From the NCBI GenBank assembly GCA_017449925.1, contig JAFSYO010000010.1, positions 1-36,511 on the forward strand: a DNA stretch of 36,511 nt, given 5' to 3'. Of this stretch, positions 1 to 8,517 are shown piece by piece. The DNA comes from Stomatobaculum sp. Its GTDB lineage: Bacteria; Bacillota_A; Clostridia; Lachnospirales; Lachnospiraceae. The notes below the pieces were generated by a model. It was given only the letters and a program-made list of their open reading frames with translations, did not search any database and was not told where the DNA came from. The position numbers and the translations under genes are program-made. Position 1 is the stretch's first letter, and each line of letters begins with the position of its first letter.

Positions 1-581
1 ACCTGCTCACGGCTGGTGATGTTGAACGCCACGCAGGTCTCGGAATTGAGGCCCAGCTCCTTGAAGTTGTCTACCTTTGCCTTGGAAGCTGTGTAGACTA
101 CGAAATTGGGCTCGAAGCTCTCCTCCTCCTCTTTGGAGGGCTGGATGAACATATTACGAACGAAGTGTGCCTGCCACGCCACTTCCATGATGAAGCGGAT
201 AGCCATGCGGGTGTCCTTGTTGGCGCCGCAGAAATAGTCCATCACATACAGCTTCTTGTTGGAGAGCTGCTTCTGTGCCATCTTCTTGCACTCTCCCCAG
301 GTCGTTTCGGAAGCGGGGTGGTTGTCGTTCGGATAAAAATCAGAGGTCCACCAGACAGTATCCTTGCTGTTCTCATCCATGACAATGAATTTGTCTTTGG
401 GGGAACGTCCGGTAAAGATCCCGGTCATGACATTGACCGCACCGAGTTCGGTCATCTGTCCCTTCTCATAGCCTTCAAGGGCCGGGTTCATTTCTTCTTC
501 ATAGAAGAAATCAAATGACGGATTGTGCACGATTTCCGTGGTTCCGGTGATTCCATACTTGGTAAGGTCGATCTTGCTCAT
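1..581 (-). CDS. pckA: Phosphoenolpyruvate carboxykinase (ATP), N-terminal part
   Basis: Partial gene, cut by the left window edge; 193 codons are present. The translation starts MSKIDLTKYGI and contains the block LGAVNVMTGIFTGRSPKDKF near residues 47-66, which is typical of ATP-dependent PEP carboxykinases (about 530 residues in full), as is VMDYFCGANKDTR further on. The enzyme interconverts oxaloacetate and PEP with ATP/ADP in the cytoplasm; in fermentative Clostridia it often works in the CO2-fixing, ATP-forming direction. The start codon is set by an AGGAGG site about 8 bases upstream. A good promoter lies just upstream, at the end of nfnB, so it probably has its own transcript. The catalytic P-loop region lies outside the window. 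Confidence 0.93.
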   Translation of the reverse strand, partial: MSKIDLTKYGITGTTEIVHNPSFDFFYEEEMNPALEGYEKGQMTELGAVNVMTGIFTGRSPKDKFIVMDENSKDTVWWTSDFYPNDNHPASETTWGECKKMAQKQLSNKKLYVMDYFCGANKDTRMAIRFIMEVAWQAHFVRNMFIQPSKEEEESFEPNFVVYTASKAKVDNFKELGLNSETCVAFNITSREQ

Positions 582-646
582 AGAATTTCTTCCTCCTGAT
601 AGTTGTTCCGGTGCCTTATTTTAGTGCTGTTACAAATTCTAAAAAC

Positions 647-675
647 AGTATAAACGATTCCGAAGTGAAATACAA
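647..675 (-). promoter_or_regulatory. Sigma-A promoter of pckA
   Basis: On the minus strand, -35 TTGTAT (670-675) and -10 TATACT (647-652) are separated by exactly 17 bases. It lies just past the stop codon of nfnB, and would give pckA a leader of about 60 bases. No convincing terminator separates it from nfnB, so read-through from the upstream gene train is also possible. Confidence 0.65.
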
Positions 676-682
676 ATTTATA

Positions 683-2074
683 TTATGATCTCTTTGATGC
701 AAGGTACTCATCAATGCCCTTGGCAGCGGCCTTGCCTGCGCCCATGGCCAGGATGACGGTGGCTGCTCCGGTCACGGCGTCGCCGCCCGCGAACACTCCC
801 TCGCGGCTGGTCTGGCCGTTCGATTCCTCGGCCACGATGCAGCCCTTCCGGGTCACGTCCAGGCCCTTCGTGGTGGAGCTGATCAGCGGGTTCGGGCTGG
901 TTCCCAGAGCCATGACCACAGTATCCACCTCGATCTCCTCTTCGCTGCCGGGAATCTCCACCGGACGTCTTCTGCCGCTGGAATCCGGCTCGCCCAGTTC
1001 CATGTGGATGATGCGGATACCCTTCACCCAGCCGTTCTCGTCCACCAGGATCTCTGTAGGATTGGTAAGGAGGTTGAAAATGATGCCCTCCTCCTTCGCA
1101 TGATGCACTTCCTCCGCTCTCGCCGGAAGCTCCTTCTCGGACCTGCGGTAGATGATATGGGTCTCGGCGCCAAGGCGCAAGGCTGTTCTCGCGGCGTCCA
1201 TGGCCACGTTGCCGCCGCCCACGACAGCCACCTTCTTTCCGCAGTGGATGGGGGTGTCGTAGTCGTCGCGGAAGGCCTTCATCAGGTTGTTCCTGGTGAG
1301 GAATTCGTTCGCAGAAAATACGCCAAGGGCCGTCTCGCCGGGAATGTTCATGAACATGGGAAGACCCGCACCGGAACCGATGAACACGGCGTCAAAACCC
1401 TCCTTGTCCATCAGCTCGTCGATGGAGACGGATTTTCCAATGATGCAGTCGGTCTCGATCTCCACGCCCAGCTTCTTCACGTTCTCGACTTCCGTCTTGA
1501 CAACGCTGTCCTTCGGAAGACGGAATTCCGGGATGCCGTAGACCAGAACGCCGCCCGGTTCGTGCAGGGCTTCAAAGATCTTCACTTCATATCCAAGCTT
1601 GATCAGATCGCCCGCGCAGGTAAGTCCCGCGGGGCCGGCGCCGATGACCGCAACCTTCTGGCCGTTCTTCACGGAAGTATTCTCCGCGACGACGCCGTTC
1701 TCCCTGGCCCAGTCAGCCACGAAGCGCTCCAGCTTGCCGATGGCCACAGCTTCGCCCTTGATGCCCCGGACGCAGACTCCTTCGCACTGGGTCTCCTGGG
1801 GGCACACGCGGCCGCAGACCGCAGGAAGAGCAGAGCTCTTCGCGATCACGCCGGCGGCTGCCTTGAAGTCTCTGTTCTTCACTTCCTGGATAAATGCCGG
1901 GATATCAATAGCAACGGAACATCCCGCCACGCAGCGGGGATTCTTGCAGTTCAGGCAGCGCTGTGCCTCAGCGACAGCCTCTTCCTCGTTATAACCAAGA
2001 CATACTTCGTCAAAATTCTTTGCTCTTACCAGCGGCTCCTGCTCACGGACAGGCACTTTCTTCATCATATCCAT
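683..2074 (-). CDS. nfnB: NfnB: large subunit of NADH-dependent ferredoxin:NADP+ oxidoreductase (GltB/SudA-like)
   Basis: 463 residues, the usual length for NfnB and glutamate-synthase-small-subunit-like flavoproteins. N-terminal cysteine clusters CLNCKNPRCVAGC (about 41-53) and CGRVCPQETQCEGVC (about 87-101) should bind two [4Fe-4S] centres. GAGPAGLTCAG (about 146) is the FAD dinucleotide fold, and VVGGGNVAMDAARTALRLGA (about 285) is the second, NADP(H)-binding fold. With NfnA it forms a cytoplasmic flavin-based electron-bifurcating complex that couples NADH and reduced ferredoxin to NADPH formation. The start overlaps the nfnA stop by one base (TAATG), and the AGGAGG-like site lies inside nfnA. 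A lone GltD-like subunit is the alternative, but the adjacent NfnA gene argues for Nfn. Confidence 0.9.
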   Translation of the reverse strand: MDMMKKVPVREQEPLVRAKNFDEVCLGYNEEEAVAEAQRCLNCKNPRCVAGCSVAIDIPAFIQEVKNRDFKAAAGVIAKSSALPAVCGRVCPQETQCEGVCVRGIKGEAVAIGKLERFVADWARENGVVAENTSVKNGQKVAVIGAGPAGLTCAGDLIKLGYEVKIFEALHEPGGVLVYGIPEFRLPKDSVVKTEVENVKKLGVEIETDCIIGKSVSIDELMDKEGFDAVFIGSGAGLPMFMNIPGETALGVFSANEFLTRNNLMKAFRDDYDTPIHCGKKVAVVGGGNVAMDAARTALRLGAETHIIYRRSEKELPARAEEVHHAKEEGIIFNLLTNPTEILVDENGWVKGIRIIHMELGEPDSSGRRRPVEIPGSEEEIEVDTVVMALGTSPNPLISSTTKGLDVTRKGCIVAEESNGQTSREGVFAGGDAVTGAATVILAMGAGKAAAKGIDEYLASKRS

Positions 2075-2970
2075 TACGCTTCACCTCCGCAGTTTCCGCA
2101 TCCGCCGTGGTGCGTCGCACCCTCCTGGACCTTCAGGAACGCTCTTCCCTCTTCGGTCTGGTACATCCTGGAGCGTTTCATCGCCTGGTCGAAATCGATC
2201 TCATGGGCGTCGAACTCCGGTCCGTCCACACAGGCGAACTTCACCTTTCCGCCCACCAGGAGACGGCAGGCGCCGCACATGCCGGTGCCGTCTACCATGA
2301 CCGGGTTCATGCTGGCGATGGTGGGAATGCCCAGTTCCTTTGTGAGGCGGGCAACAAACTTCATCATGATCATCGGGCCGATGGCGACGCAGAGGTCATA
2401 CTTTCTGCCCTCGTTCTTCACCAGGTCCTCGATCTTCGCCGTGACCATGCCGTGGAATCCGTAAGAACCGTCGTCCGTGGTGATAAAGAGGTGCTCACCG
2501 CAGACTGCCTTCATTTCCTCCTCCAGGATGACCAGGTCCTTGTTCTTGGAGCCCTGGACCACATCCGCGAAGACTCCCTGCTCCTTCAGCCACTTCACCT
2601 GCGGATATACAGGAGCGGTGCCGACACCGCCGGCCACGAAGAGGATATTCATCTTCTGAAGTTCCTCTGCCGTCTTCTCCGTCAGTTCGCTGGGCCTGCC
2701 AAGGGGTCCCACCACGTCCTGGAAGGCGTCGCCTTCGTTCAGCTCCTCCGCCATCCGGTAAGTGCTGGCGCCTACCACCTGGAATACGATGGTGATAACG
2801 CCCGTCTCGCGGTTATAATCACAGATGGTCAGCGGAACTCTTTCTCCCTGCCGGTCGATCTTCACGATGAGAAACTCTCCCGGAAGACATTTCGCGGCAA
2901 TACGGTCAGCCTGGATGTCCATCAGCCAGATCTTATCCGCCAGTTTCTGCTTTTTCAGAATGCGGTACAT
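2074..2970 (-). CDS. nfnA: NfnA: small FAD/NAD-binding subunit with [2Fe-2S] site (SudB-like)
   Basis: 298 residues from the ATG at 2970. A GTG nine bases upstream is also in frame, but the AGGAG site would touch it, while it sits about 10 bases from the ATG. MYRILKKQKLAD is the typical family start. The protein is a ferredoxin-reductase-like FAD/NAD(H) module (RVPLTICDY for FAD, VAGGVGTAPVYPQ for nucleotide). The C-terminal iron-sulfur motif GMCGACRLLVGGKVKFACVDGP should hold a [2Fe-2S] cluster. A short extra tail, HHGGCGNCGGEA, adds two cysteines. It is the NADH/ferredoxin-side partner of NfnB, which follows with a one-base overlap. It lies 32 bases after folA on the same strand. Confidence 0.88.
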   Translation of the reverse strand: MYRILKKQKLADKIWLMDIQADRIAAKCLPGEFLIVKIDRQGERVPLTICDYNRETGVITIVFQVVGASTYRMAEELNEGDAFQDVVGPLGRPSELTEKTAEELQKMNILFVAGGVGTAPVYPQVKWLKEQGVFADVVQGSKNKDLVILEEEMKAVCGEHLFITTDDGSYGFHGMVTAKIEDLVKNEGRKYDLCVAIGPMIMMKFVARLTKELGIPTIASMNPVMVDGTGMCGACRLLVGGKVKFACVDGPEFDAHEIDFDQAMKRSRMYQTEEGRAFLKVQEGATHHGGCGNCGGEA

Positions 2971-3002
2971 GATGCTCACTCTCCTTTAATATATAAATCT
3001 AT

Positions 3003-3524
3003 TTACCGCCCCGGAACCCGGGACGCCTTTCCTCCGGAGACACGCTCGTACCGCCGGAAGGTAAATGCCAGGTCAAAATAAGTTTCTTCTTCGCTCTCCG
3101 CATTGAGTTTCCACTCCGGGTCCCTGTCCAGGTCCGGAAAGAAGCGGTCCCCGTCGTAAGTGTAATCCACCGCGGTGATATCCGCCGTCCTGCAGAAAGG
3201 CAGAAACTGGCGGTAGATGCTCTCCCCGCCGATCACACAGATCCGGTCCCGGGGAATACCTTCAAGGAGCTTCAGCGCCTCTTCCAGGCTCCTCGCCACG
3301 ACGGCGCCCCGCGGAGAAAAGGAAGGATCCCTTGAGAGAACAACGTTGGTGCGCCCGTACAGAGGCTGCTTTCCGGGAAGGCTTTCAAAGGTCTTTCTTC
3401 CCATCACCACATGGCAGCCCAGAGTCTCCTGCATGAACAGCTTCTGATCCTTAGGGATCCGCACCAGGAGATCTCCGCCTTTTCCGATGGCCCACTTCCG
3501 GTCCACCAGGGCGACCATTCTCAT
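3003..3524 (-). CDS. folA: Dihydrofolate reductase
   Basis: 173 residues; reduces dihydrofolate to tetrahydrofolate with NADPH. MVALVDRKWAIGKGGDLL is the N-terminal strand and substrate loop, VVMGRKTFESLPGKQPL the NADPH-binding segment, and CVIGGESIYRQFLP the GG-containing nucleotide loop. The usual LPW motif reads LLVRIPKDQK, so the Trp is replaced; family identity is still clear. The start codon overlaps the stop of the upstream ThyX-like gene (ATGA), so the two are probably translationally coupled. Pairing with a thymidylate-synthase-like gene is the classical context for folA. A C-terminal tail of about 12 residues (GGKASRVPGR) is not typical of the fold. Confidence 0.93.
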   Translation of the reverse strand: MRMVALVDRKWAIGKGGDLLVRIPKDQKLFMQETLGCHVVMGRKTFESLPGKQPLYGRTNVVLSRDPSFSPRGAVVARSLEEALKLLEGIPRDRICVIGGESIYRQFLPFCRTADITAVDYTYDGDRFFPDLDRDPEWKLNAESEEETYFDLAFTFRRYERVSGGKASRVPGR

Positions 3525-4147
3525 GACTCGTCCAGTCCCAGGATCAGCTGGTCCGCGTAGGGCAGCGTCCTGATCCAGTCACAGAAGGTATGCCACTCCT
3601 CCAGCTTATGGTTCTTCCTTGCAAAGTAGATGTTCACCAGCGTCTCGTAATTAAAAGTACAGGTCCGCATCTGATTGTAGGAAGTCGGCAGGAGCTGGAT
3701 CATGTTGTACCAGGCAGTCTTGTCCTTCGTCTCGTTGAATTCGGTGCGGAACTCCTCCATGACGGCGATCAGGTCCTCCAGCGCTTTGACGCCCTTCTCT
3801 GTCAGCTGCTCACAGGAAAAATCAGAAAGCTCAAAGGGTTTGGAGTGGATCTTATGCATGGTGGAGGTGGAGTTCGCCACCGTGGCCACTTTGTAGGTGT
3901 CGTATTCCTTCCACCAGTAAAGGGGCGCAGTGATATCCACAGAGACAAAGATCTGCCGGATAAACTTCCTGTGGTCGCTCCCCGCCTTCCTCAGGCGCAT
4001 GGCGAGCCCCAGGTCGTTGGGCCCCAGCACATATTCATTCGCTTCATTATAGAAGCTGTCGCTCCGGTTCCAGGAATTCATCGGATTCCTGGCTCCCCGG
4101 ATGGCATTCTCCAGATTCATCACAGAAGTTCTTTCCAGCAGGATCAT
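3521..4147 (-). CDS. Divergent ThyX-like (thymidylate synthase complementing) protein
   Basis: 208 residues. I read it as a distant relative of flavin-dependent thymidylate synthase from its layout and position: N-terminal AIRGARNPMNSW, then LRKAGSDHRKFIRQIFVSVD, then PLYWWKEYDTYKVATVANS. In ordinary ThyX the last region carries the RHRxxSxNExSxRY signature, which is not present here. Direct overlap with folA supports a role in dTMP or folate metabolism, but catalysis cannot be assumed. The first Met at 4147 is chosen because AGGAG lies six bases upstream; the Met at residue 10 has no such site. No TM segment or signal peptide is seen. It could instead be a non-catalytic family member. Confidence 0.6.
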   Translation of the reverse strand: MILLERTSVMNLENAIRGARNPMNSWNRSDSFYNEANEYVLGPNDLGLAMRLRKAGSDHRKFIRQIFVSVDITAPLYWWKEYDTYKVATVANSTSTMHKIHSKPFELSDFSCEQLTEKGVKALEDLIAVMEEFRTEFNETKDKTAWYNMIQLLPTSYNQMRTCTFNYETLVNIYFARKNHKLEEWHTFCDWIRTLPYADQLILGLDES

Positions 4148-4189
4148 AGGGCTCCTTTCTGTTGCAGGAAACTGCGGCAGACTGCAGTC

Positions 4190-4636
4190 TCACTGGGGCA
4201 TGTTCCAGGAGCTGCTTCGCTTCAGTTCCTGGTAGCGTGCGTACGCTTTTTCCAGCATGATCTTTTCATTTGAGAATTTAAGGAGATGATATGCTTCGTG
4301 ATATTTGTAATACCCGGAATCCATGAAGTACTCTTCCTTCTGCGGTTTGCTGTAGTAGCTGTCGGAGCTCATCAAATACCAGTGAACGCTCTTCTCCACC
4401 ACATCGGCCTGGGCGCTGAAGGTGTATTCGCTGGCGCCGATATACTCCACGATCCTGGCGCTGACGCCTGTCTCCTCCTTCACTTCCCGGAGAGCTGTCT
4501 GCTCATACGTCTCTCCCCGCTCTACGGTTCCCTTCGGCAGGACCCACCCTTCATAGCGGTTCCTGAAATTTTTATACAACAGCAGAATCTTTCCGTGAAA
4601 TATCACGATACCGCCGCAGCTCGTTGCTTCGATCAT
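4190..4636 (-). CDS. NUDIX hydrolase
   Basis: 148 residues with a complete Nudix box at residues 36-58 (G36, E42, R50-E51, E54-E55-x-G57), which binds the catalytic Mg2+ or Mn2+. It therefore hydrolyses a nucleoside diphosphate linked to another group; the substrate cannot be read from the sequence. The N-terminal CGGIVIFHGKILLLYKNF strand and the spacing to the box are family-typical. The C-terminal part (FSNEKIMLEKAYARYQEL) is helical and may be a small substrate-specific cap. Its ATG overlaps the stop of the small ORF upstream. The ThyX-like gene follows after 42 bases. Nucleotide clean-up near folA and a ThyX-like gene is a plausible inference. Confidence 0.88.
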   Translation of the reverse strand: MIEATSCGGIVIFHGKILLLYKNFRNRYEGWVLPKGTVERGETYEQTALREVKEETGVSARIVEYIGASEYTFSAQADVVEKSVHWYLMSSDSYYSKPQKEEYFMDSGYYKYHEAYHLLKFSNEKIMLEKAYARYQELKRSSSWNMPQ

Positions 4637-4779
4637 TGCAATCCCTCCTGCGCGCTTTCCAGCTCATCCTGACACAGCTCTAGTTTTATTCCGTTCAAGG
4701 GCAGGGCCCGACCGGAATCGACATCTAAAAAGACAGTATATACTGATTCCTGTTTTTCCTCAATGTCTTTTTCGGACAA
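4633..4779 (-). CDS. Small 48-residue protein, TTG start
   Basis: An open frame of 48 codons that begins with TTG and so is easily missed. GGGGAGG lies five bases before the TTG, 13 bases after the stop of the U32 gene, and its TGA overlaps the ATG of the nudix gene (ATGA). The translation begins MSEKDIEEKQESVYTVFLDV and ends ESAQEGLQ. It is strongly acidic, with an alternating hydrophobic stretch (VYTVFLDV, GIKLEL) that looks like beta strands. No family is recognised. Position, RBS and coupling suggest it is translated; an accidental leader ORF remains possible because a promoter-like sequence lies inside it. Confidence 0.5.
   Translation of the reverse strand: MSEKDIEEKQESVYTVFLDVDSGRALPLNGIKLELCQDELESAQEGLQ
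4735..4763 (-). promoter_or_regulatory. Possible internal promoter before nudix-ThyX-like-folA-nfnAB
   Basis: On the minus strand, TTGAGG (4758-4763) and TATACT (4735-4740) are 17 bases apart. It lies inside the small TTG-started ORF, so a transcript from here would start past its start codon and express the nudix gene and downstream genes separately from the ruvAB part of the train. Confidence 0.45.
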
Positions 4780-4792
4780 TCTGCCTCCCCTG

Positions 4793-7066
4793 TTACTCGA
4801 CGCCGCGTTTCATGTGGCCCCGGGTGAATACCTCGTAAGGCTCTGCGGCAGTTTCGCGGCGGATAAAAGAAGCCGCTGCCGCCCTGATCACCCCGCGGCT
4901 TTCCCTGCCGCTTTCAACCGTCAGAAGTACCCTGACAGAGGCGGGATGAAGCCCGCGCACCTGCTCCGCCATCCCGCAGAGACTTAAAGGAGCGCTGTTC
5001 AGGATCGTGTTGTAACAGAAAACACAGGAATTCTTCACCGGCATCTCCTGTGCCTTCCTGTCCTTCAGGTACAGGATTCCCGGCTTTTTATCGCAGCCCG
5101 GGCCGGTCCTCTTAAGGCACTGGGCAGTCACCATCATAGGCAGACGGCCGGACACCACCAGTTCCTTCCCTGTACACCCCAGCGCCTTCAGTTCCTGGAA
5201 GTTCAGTTCAATGGGAAGAGTGAGCCTGGAAGCGCCGTCCTCCGTCAGGATCCTTTCCGCTCTCCGGTTCATCCCGTATACATTCCAGTCGTACCAGAGC
5301 TCCGGAAGAAGAACACCTGCGTCAGAAAACAGACTGCGGAGAAAACCCGGTTCCTCCAGAGAGCGGATCACGAAAGCATCAAATCCCGCTCCGGTGAGCT
5401 CTTTTCTGTGCATCTCAAAAAACCGGGCTGCTTCTTCCCGGAATATCTGCGGAAAACAGAACACCGTTCTCTTTCCCGCGGCGCGGATCTGCTCCGCCGT
5501 CTTCTTCCACCGCTCCGGCGGCAGCGCTTCCGCCGTAAAGGAAAGGTCATGGACCTCTTCCTCATCCAGCGCGGCAAAAAGCTGTTCCTCTGTCTCCGCG
5601 GTCACATGGAGGCGGGGAGTCATTTCCCGGTCGCCCTCTTCTGCCCCCTTCCGGAATTCTTCCGGCGCCGGACGTCCCGGATCATCTTCAGTCTCTGACC
5701 TGCACACCGGAACATCTCTCCGGAAGGAAGAGAGGATCGATTCCTCCAGATTTGAGAGCGCGTCCCTCCGGAGGGCATTCAGCTGTCCCACGGGAAGAAA
5801 CACCCCGGGAGCCACCTCTGTCTCCATGGAGGTAAAAGTGAATTTCGTCCCTCCGGTCTTCAGGAGCCTCTTCCGCACCTCTTCCGGGGACGCTTCCGCC
5901 CGCTCGGAAAGCTGCACCTCAGGGCCGGACGCTTCCGCAGTCAGTACCTTTCCCCGAAGCTCCGCTGATACAGAAAGACGCATGGGCTCTCCCGGGACAA
6001 AGACCGCCTTTCCCCGGACCGGAAGCTGCCTGGTCCCCCGGACATACTCCTTTTCGAGACGCGCGTTAAGCGCTTCGTCCCCTTCCCGGAACTCCGGTTT
6101 TTCCTTCAGGGCCAGCATATCCCGCCCGTTGTGCTGAAAATAATAACCCGCCGTCTGTCCGCCTCTGTCAAAAAGGCTTAAAAGGGCTTTCCTGTCCTCC
6201 GGGTCTACATGGTACCCGCTCCGTCCCTCTGCGGCATAAAGATCCAGATACTTTCTCCAGATTTCCGTCACCCCTGCGGTGTAGCGCGGACTCTTCATCC
6301 GTCCTTCGATCTTCAGGCTGTCGATTCCTGCCTCGATGATATCCGGAAGAACATCAAGGCTGCAGAGATCCCTGCAGCTTAACAGCGTGGTCTCTCCCTT
6401 CCGGTTCAGGTTCTTTTTCCCGTCCGTCAGGGCATAAGGAAGCCGGCAGGGCTGGGCGCATCTGCCGCGGTTCCCGCTTCTTCCTCCGATCAGGCTCGAC
6501 ATGAGGCACTGTCCGGAATTGGAATAACAGAGAGCACCGTGAACAAAGGTCTCCACCTCCATGCCGGTCCTGTCTTTTATATTCTTAAGCTCTTTCAGGG
6601 ACAGTTCCCTCGCCGGGATCACGCGGACCACCCCCAGCTTCTTCCAGAATTCCGCGCTCCGGGGCCCCGTCACTGTGGTCTGGGTACTGGCATGGAGCGG
6701 GACATCGGGAAAATTCCTGTGCAGGTAATCCATCACGCCCGCGTCCTGGACGATGATCGCGTCCAGGCCCTCTGTGTAATATGGCAGCACATAGTTCCCA
6801 AGCTCCTTCAGCTCCTCGTCTTTCAGGAGGGTGTTGACCGTCAGATGGACCCGGGCTCCGTAGATATGCGCAAACCGTATTCCTTCTTTCAGGAGATCCT
6901 CCTCCGGATTCTCCGCGTAGGCCCGGGCGCCGAATTTCCTGCCGCCGATATACACTGCGTCAGCGCCGGCGTTCACCGCCGCCCGGAGCGAGTCCAAAGA
7001 TCCGGCCGGAGCTAAAAGCTCCGGGATCTTTCTGCCATTCCGAACTGTTTTTTCGTCAGTCATCAT
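4793..7066 (-). CDS. Peptidase U32 family protein (RlhA-like, with C-terminal DUF3656-type region)
   Basis: 757 residues. The N-terminal half is a U32 barrel: PELLAPAGSLDSLRAAVNAGADAVYIGG at the start, then the U32 signature around residues 170-200 (VETFVHGALCYSNSGQCLMS) followed by NRGRCAQPCR with conserved cysteines. The C-terminal half resembles the long form seen in E. coli RlhA, which is needed for hydroxylation of a 23S rRNA cytidine; shorter U32 proteins act in tRNA hydroxylation. An RNA-modifying role is therefore more likely than proteolysis. The start overlaps the zapA stop. Two adjacent ATGs are possible (7066 and 7063); GGAG in the zapA tail is better spaced for the second. Two more cysteine pairs occur near the C-terminus (CLKRTGPGCDKK, CVFC). 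Confidence 0.87.
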   Translation of the reverse strand: MMTDEKTVRNGRKIPELLAPAGSLDSLRAAVNAGADAVYIGGRKFGARAYAENPEEDLLKEGIRFAHIYGARVHLTVNTLLKDEELKELGNYVLPYYTEGLDAIIVQDAGVMDYLHRNFPDVPLHASTQTTVTGPRSAEFWKKLGVVRVIPARELSLKELKNIKDRTGMEVETFVHGALCYSNSGQCLMSSLIGGRSGNRGRCAQPCRLPYALTDGKKNLNRKGETTLLSCRDLCSLDVLPDIIEAGIDSLKIEGRMKSPRYTAGVTEIWRKYLDLYAAEGRSGYHVDPEDRKALLSLFDRGGQTAGYYFQHNGRDMLALKEKPEFREGDEALNARLEKEYVRGTRQLPVRGKAVFVPGEPMRLSVSAELRGKVLTAEASGPEVQLSERAEASPEEVRKRLLKTGGTKFTFTSMETEVAPGVFLPVGQLNALRRDALSNLEESILSSFRRDVPVCRSETEDDPGRPAPEEFRKGAEEGDREMTPRLHVTAETEEQLFAALDEEEVHDLSFTAEALPPERWKKTAEQIRAAGKRTVFCFPQIFREEAARFFEMHRKELTGAGFDAFVIRSLEEPGFLRSLFSDAGVLLPELWYDWNVYGMNRRAERILTEDGASRLTLPIELNFQELKALGCTGKELVVSGRLPMMVTAQCLKRTGPGCDKKPGILYLKDRKAQEMPVKNSCVFCYNTILNSAPLSLCGMAEQVRGLHPASVRVLLTVESGRESRGVIRAAAASFIRRETAAEPYEVFTRGHMKRGVE

Positions 7067-7497
7067 TTCTCCAGCAGCTCATTGACCTCGGATTCCAGCT
7101 CCTGGATCCGGGCGTTTGCTTCCTTCAGTTTCTGTGCCGCTTCTTTGATCTTTCCCTCGGCGGCTTCCGCGTCCAGCCGCTGCCCCACCAGCTCCCGCTT
7201 GAGGGCGTACATTTCCGTCTCCCGCTCTTCCGCTTCCGCCTTCAGGCGGTCCGCTTCTTCCCTGGCCTGCATGTAGTCGTCCGCGAGATTCAGCCAGAGC
7301 ATCACATTCCGCAGATCAGAGTTCTGCCTCATATACTGCCTGGTCTTCTTCAGCGCGGCGATCTTTCCGTCGATATAGGCGGCGACCTTCTGCAGGTAAG
7401 CTGTTTCTCCTCCTGCCACCGGGATCACTTTCCCGTTGATGACCACCTCCGCGGTATCTCCGCGTTCAGGAATACCGTTTTCTCTGATTTCTTTCAT
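7063..7497 (-). CDS. zapA: Cell division protein ZapA
   Basis: 144 residues from the ATG at 7497. A GTG at 7506 extends the frame, but the AGGAG site (inside the ruvB end) would touch it and fits the ATG with an 8-base gap. The N-terminal ZapA domain reads AEVVINGKVIPVAGGETAYLQKVAAYID, followed by LNLADDYMQ. From about residue 75 to the end it is a long charged coiled coil (EEADRLKAEAEERETE, KELLEK-type heptads). ZapA binds FtsZ and cross-links protofilaments at the division ring. The neighbours ruvB (5 bases upstream) and U32 (overlap) are a common Clostridia arrangement. Confidence 0.85.
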   Translation of the reverse strand: MKEIRENGIPERGDTAEVVINGKVIPVAGGETAYLQKVAAYIDGKIAALKKTRQYMRQNSDLRNVMLWLNLADDYMQAREEADRLKAEAEERETEMYALKRELVGQRLDAEAAEGKIKEAAQKLKEANARIQELESEVNELLEK

Positions 7498-7502
7498 GTC
7501 TT

Positions 7503-8507
7503 TCACTCCTGTCCGGACATCTGAATGCCCAGATGCCGGTATGCGTTTTCTGTGGCGATCCTGCCCCTGGGCGTCCGCATGATCAGTCCGTTCATCAGAA
7601 GATACGGCTCGTAAACGTCCTCCAGAGTGCCGGGATCCTCTCCCAGCGCAGCTGCAAGGGTCTCCAGACCCACCGGCTTCCCGCCGAATTTTTCGATCAT
7701 CATTAAAAGGATCGAGCGGTCCCCGGCATCGAGTCCCAGCTTGTCCACATCAAGAATGTCCAGGGCATAGTCCGCCGCTTTCCTGGTGATGACGCCGTCA
7801 AACCGGACCTCGGCGAAATCGCGCACCCGCTTAAGAAGCCGGTTCGCCAGACGCGGCGTGCCGCGGCTCCTCCTGGCGATCTCGGCGGCGCCTGCGGAGT
7901 CGATCTCCACCCCGAGCACAGCAGCGGAGCGCTCCACGATCTCCTGAAGATCCTTCGCCGTATAAAACTCCAGTTTCTGCACCACGCCGAAGCGGTCCCT
8001 CAGTGGAGCCGAAAGAAGCCCTGCCCTGGTGGTGGCTCCCACCAGCGTGAACTTCGGGAGTTCCAGCCGGATGCTTCGCGCCCCGGCGTCCTTCCCAAGG
8101 ATAATATCGATGGCAAAGTCTTCCATCGCCGGATAGAGCACCTCCTCCACCTGGCGGTTCAGGCGGTGGATCTCATCCACAAAAAGGACGTCCCCTTCAT
8201 GGAGATTGTTCAGGATCGCCGCCATCTCTCCCGGCTTTTCGATGGCCGGGCCGCTGGTCACCTTGATGTTGACCTCCATCTCGTTGGCGATGATCCCTGC
8301 CAGGGTCGTCTTGCCCAGTCCCGGCGGTCCGTAGAAGAGCACATGGTCCAGCGTTTCCCCTCTTTTTTTCGCCGCGTCGATATATATCTTAAGTTCGGAC
8401 CGGATCTTTTCCTGCCCGATGTAATCCTTCAGAAACTGGGGGCGGAGGTTCTGTTCCTGCTTCTTCTCCTCCGGCACCACCTCTGTCGTAATGATTCGTC
8501 GTTCCAT
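7503..8507 (-). CDS. ruvB: Holliday junction branch migration ATPase RuvB
   Basis: 334 residues, the standard length. The N-terminal [15 protein letters not shown] segment, Walker [12 protein letters not shown] (about 61-71), Walker [10 protein letters not shown], sensor 1 [18 protein letters not shown] with the arginine finger, and a C-terminal winged-helix region ending [17 protein letters not shown] are all present. RuvB hexamers drive branch migration together with RuvA. The start has GAGGAG 7 bases upstream and lies 10 bases after ruvA. Its end supplies the ribosome binding site of zapA. Confidence 0.97.
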   Translation of the reverse strand: MERRIITTEVVPEEKKQEQNLRPQFLKDYIGQEKIRSELKIYIDAAKKRGETLDHVLFYGPPGLGKTTLAGIIANEMEVNIKVTSGPAIEKPGEMAAILNNLHEGDVLFVDEIHRLNRQVEEVLYPAMEDFAIDIILGKDAGARSIRLELPKFTLVGATTRAGLLSAPLRDRFGVVQKLEFYTAKDLQEIVERSAAVLGVEIDSAGAAEIARRSRGTPRLANRLLKRVRDFAEVRFDGVITRKAADYALDILDVDKLGLDAGDRSILLMMIEKFGGKPVGLETLAAALGEDPGTLEDVYEPYLLMNGLIMRTPRGRIATENAYRHLGIQMSGQE

Positions 8508-8517
8508 GCTATTCTCC

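Noticed and set aside
1004..2464. 486-codon plus-strand frame opposite nfnAB
   Set aside because: Antisense shadow of two clear genes in GC-rich DNA; no start signal and no domain.
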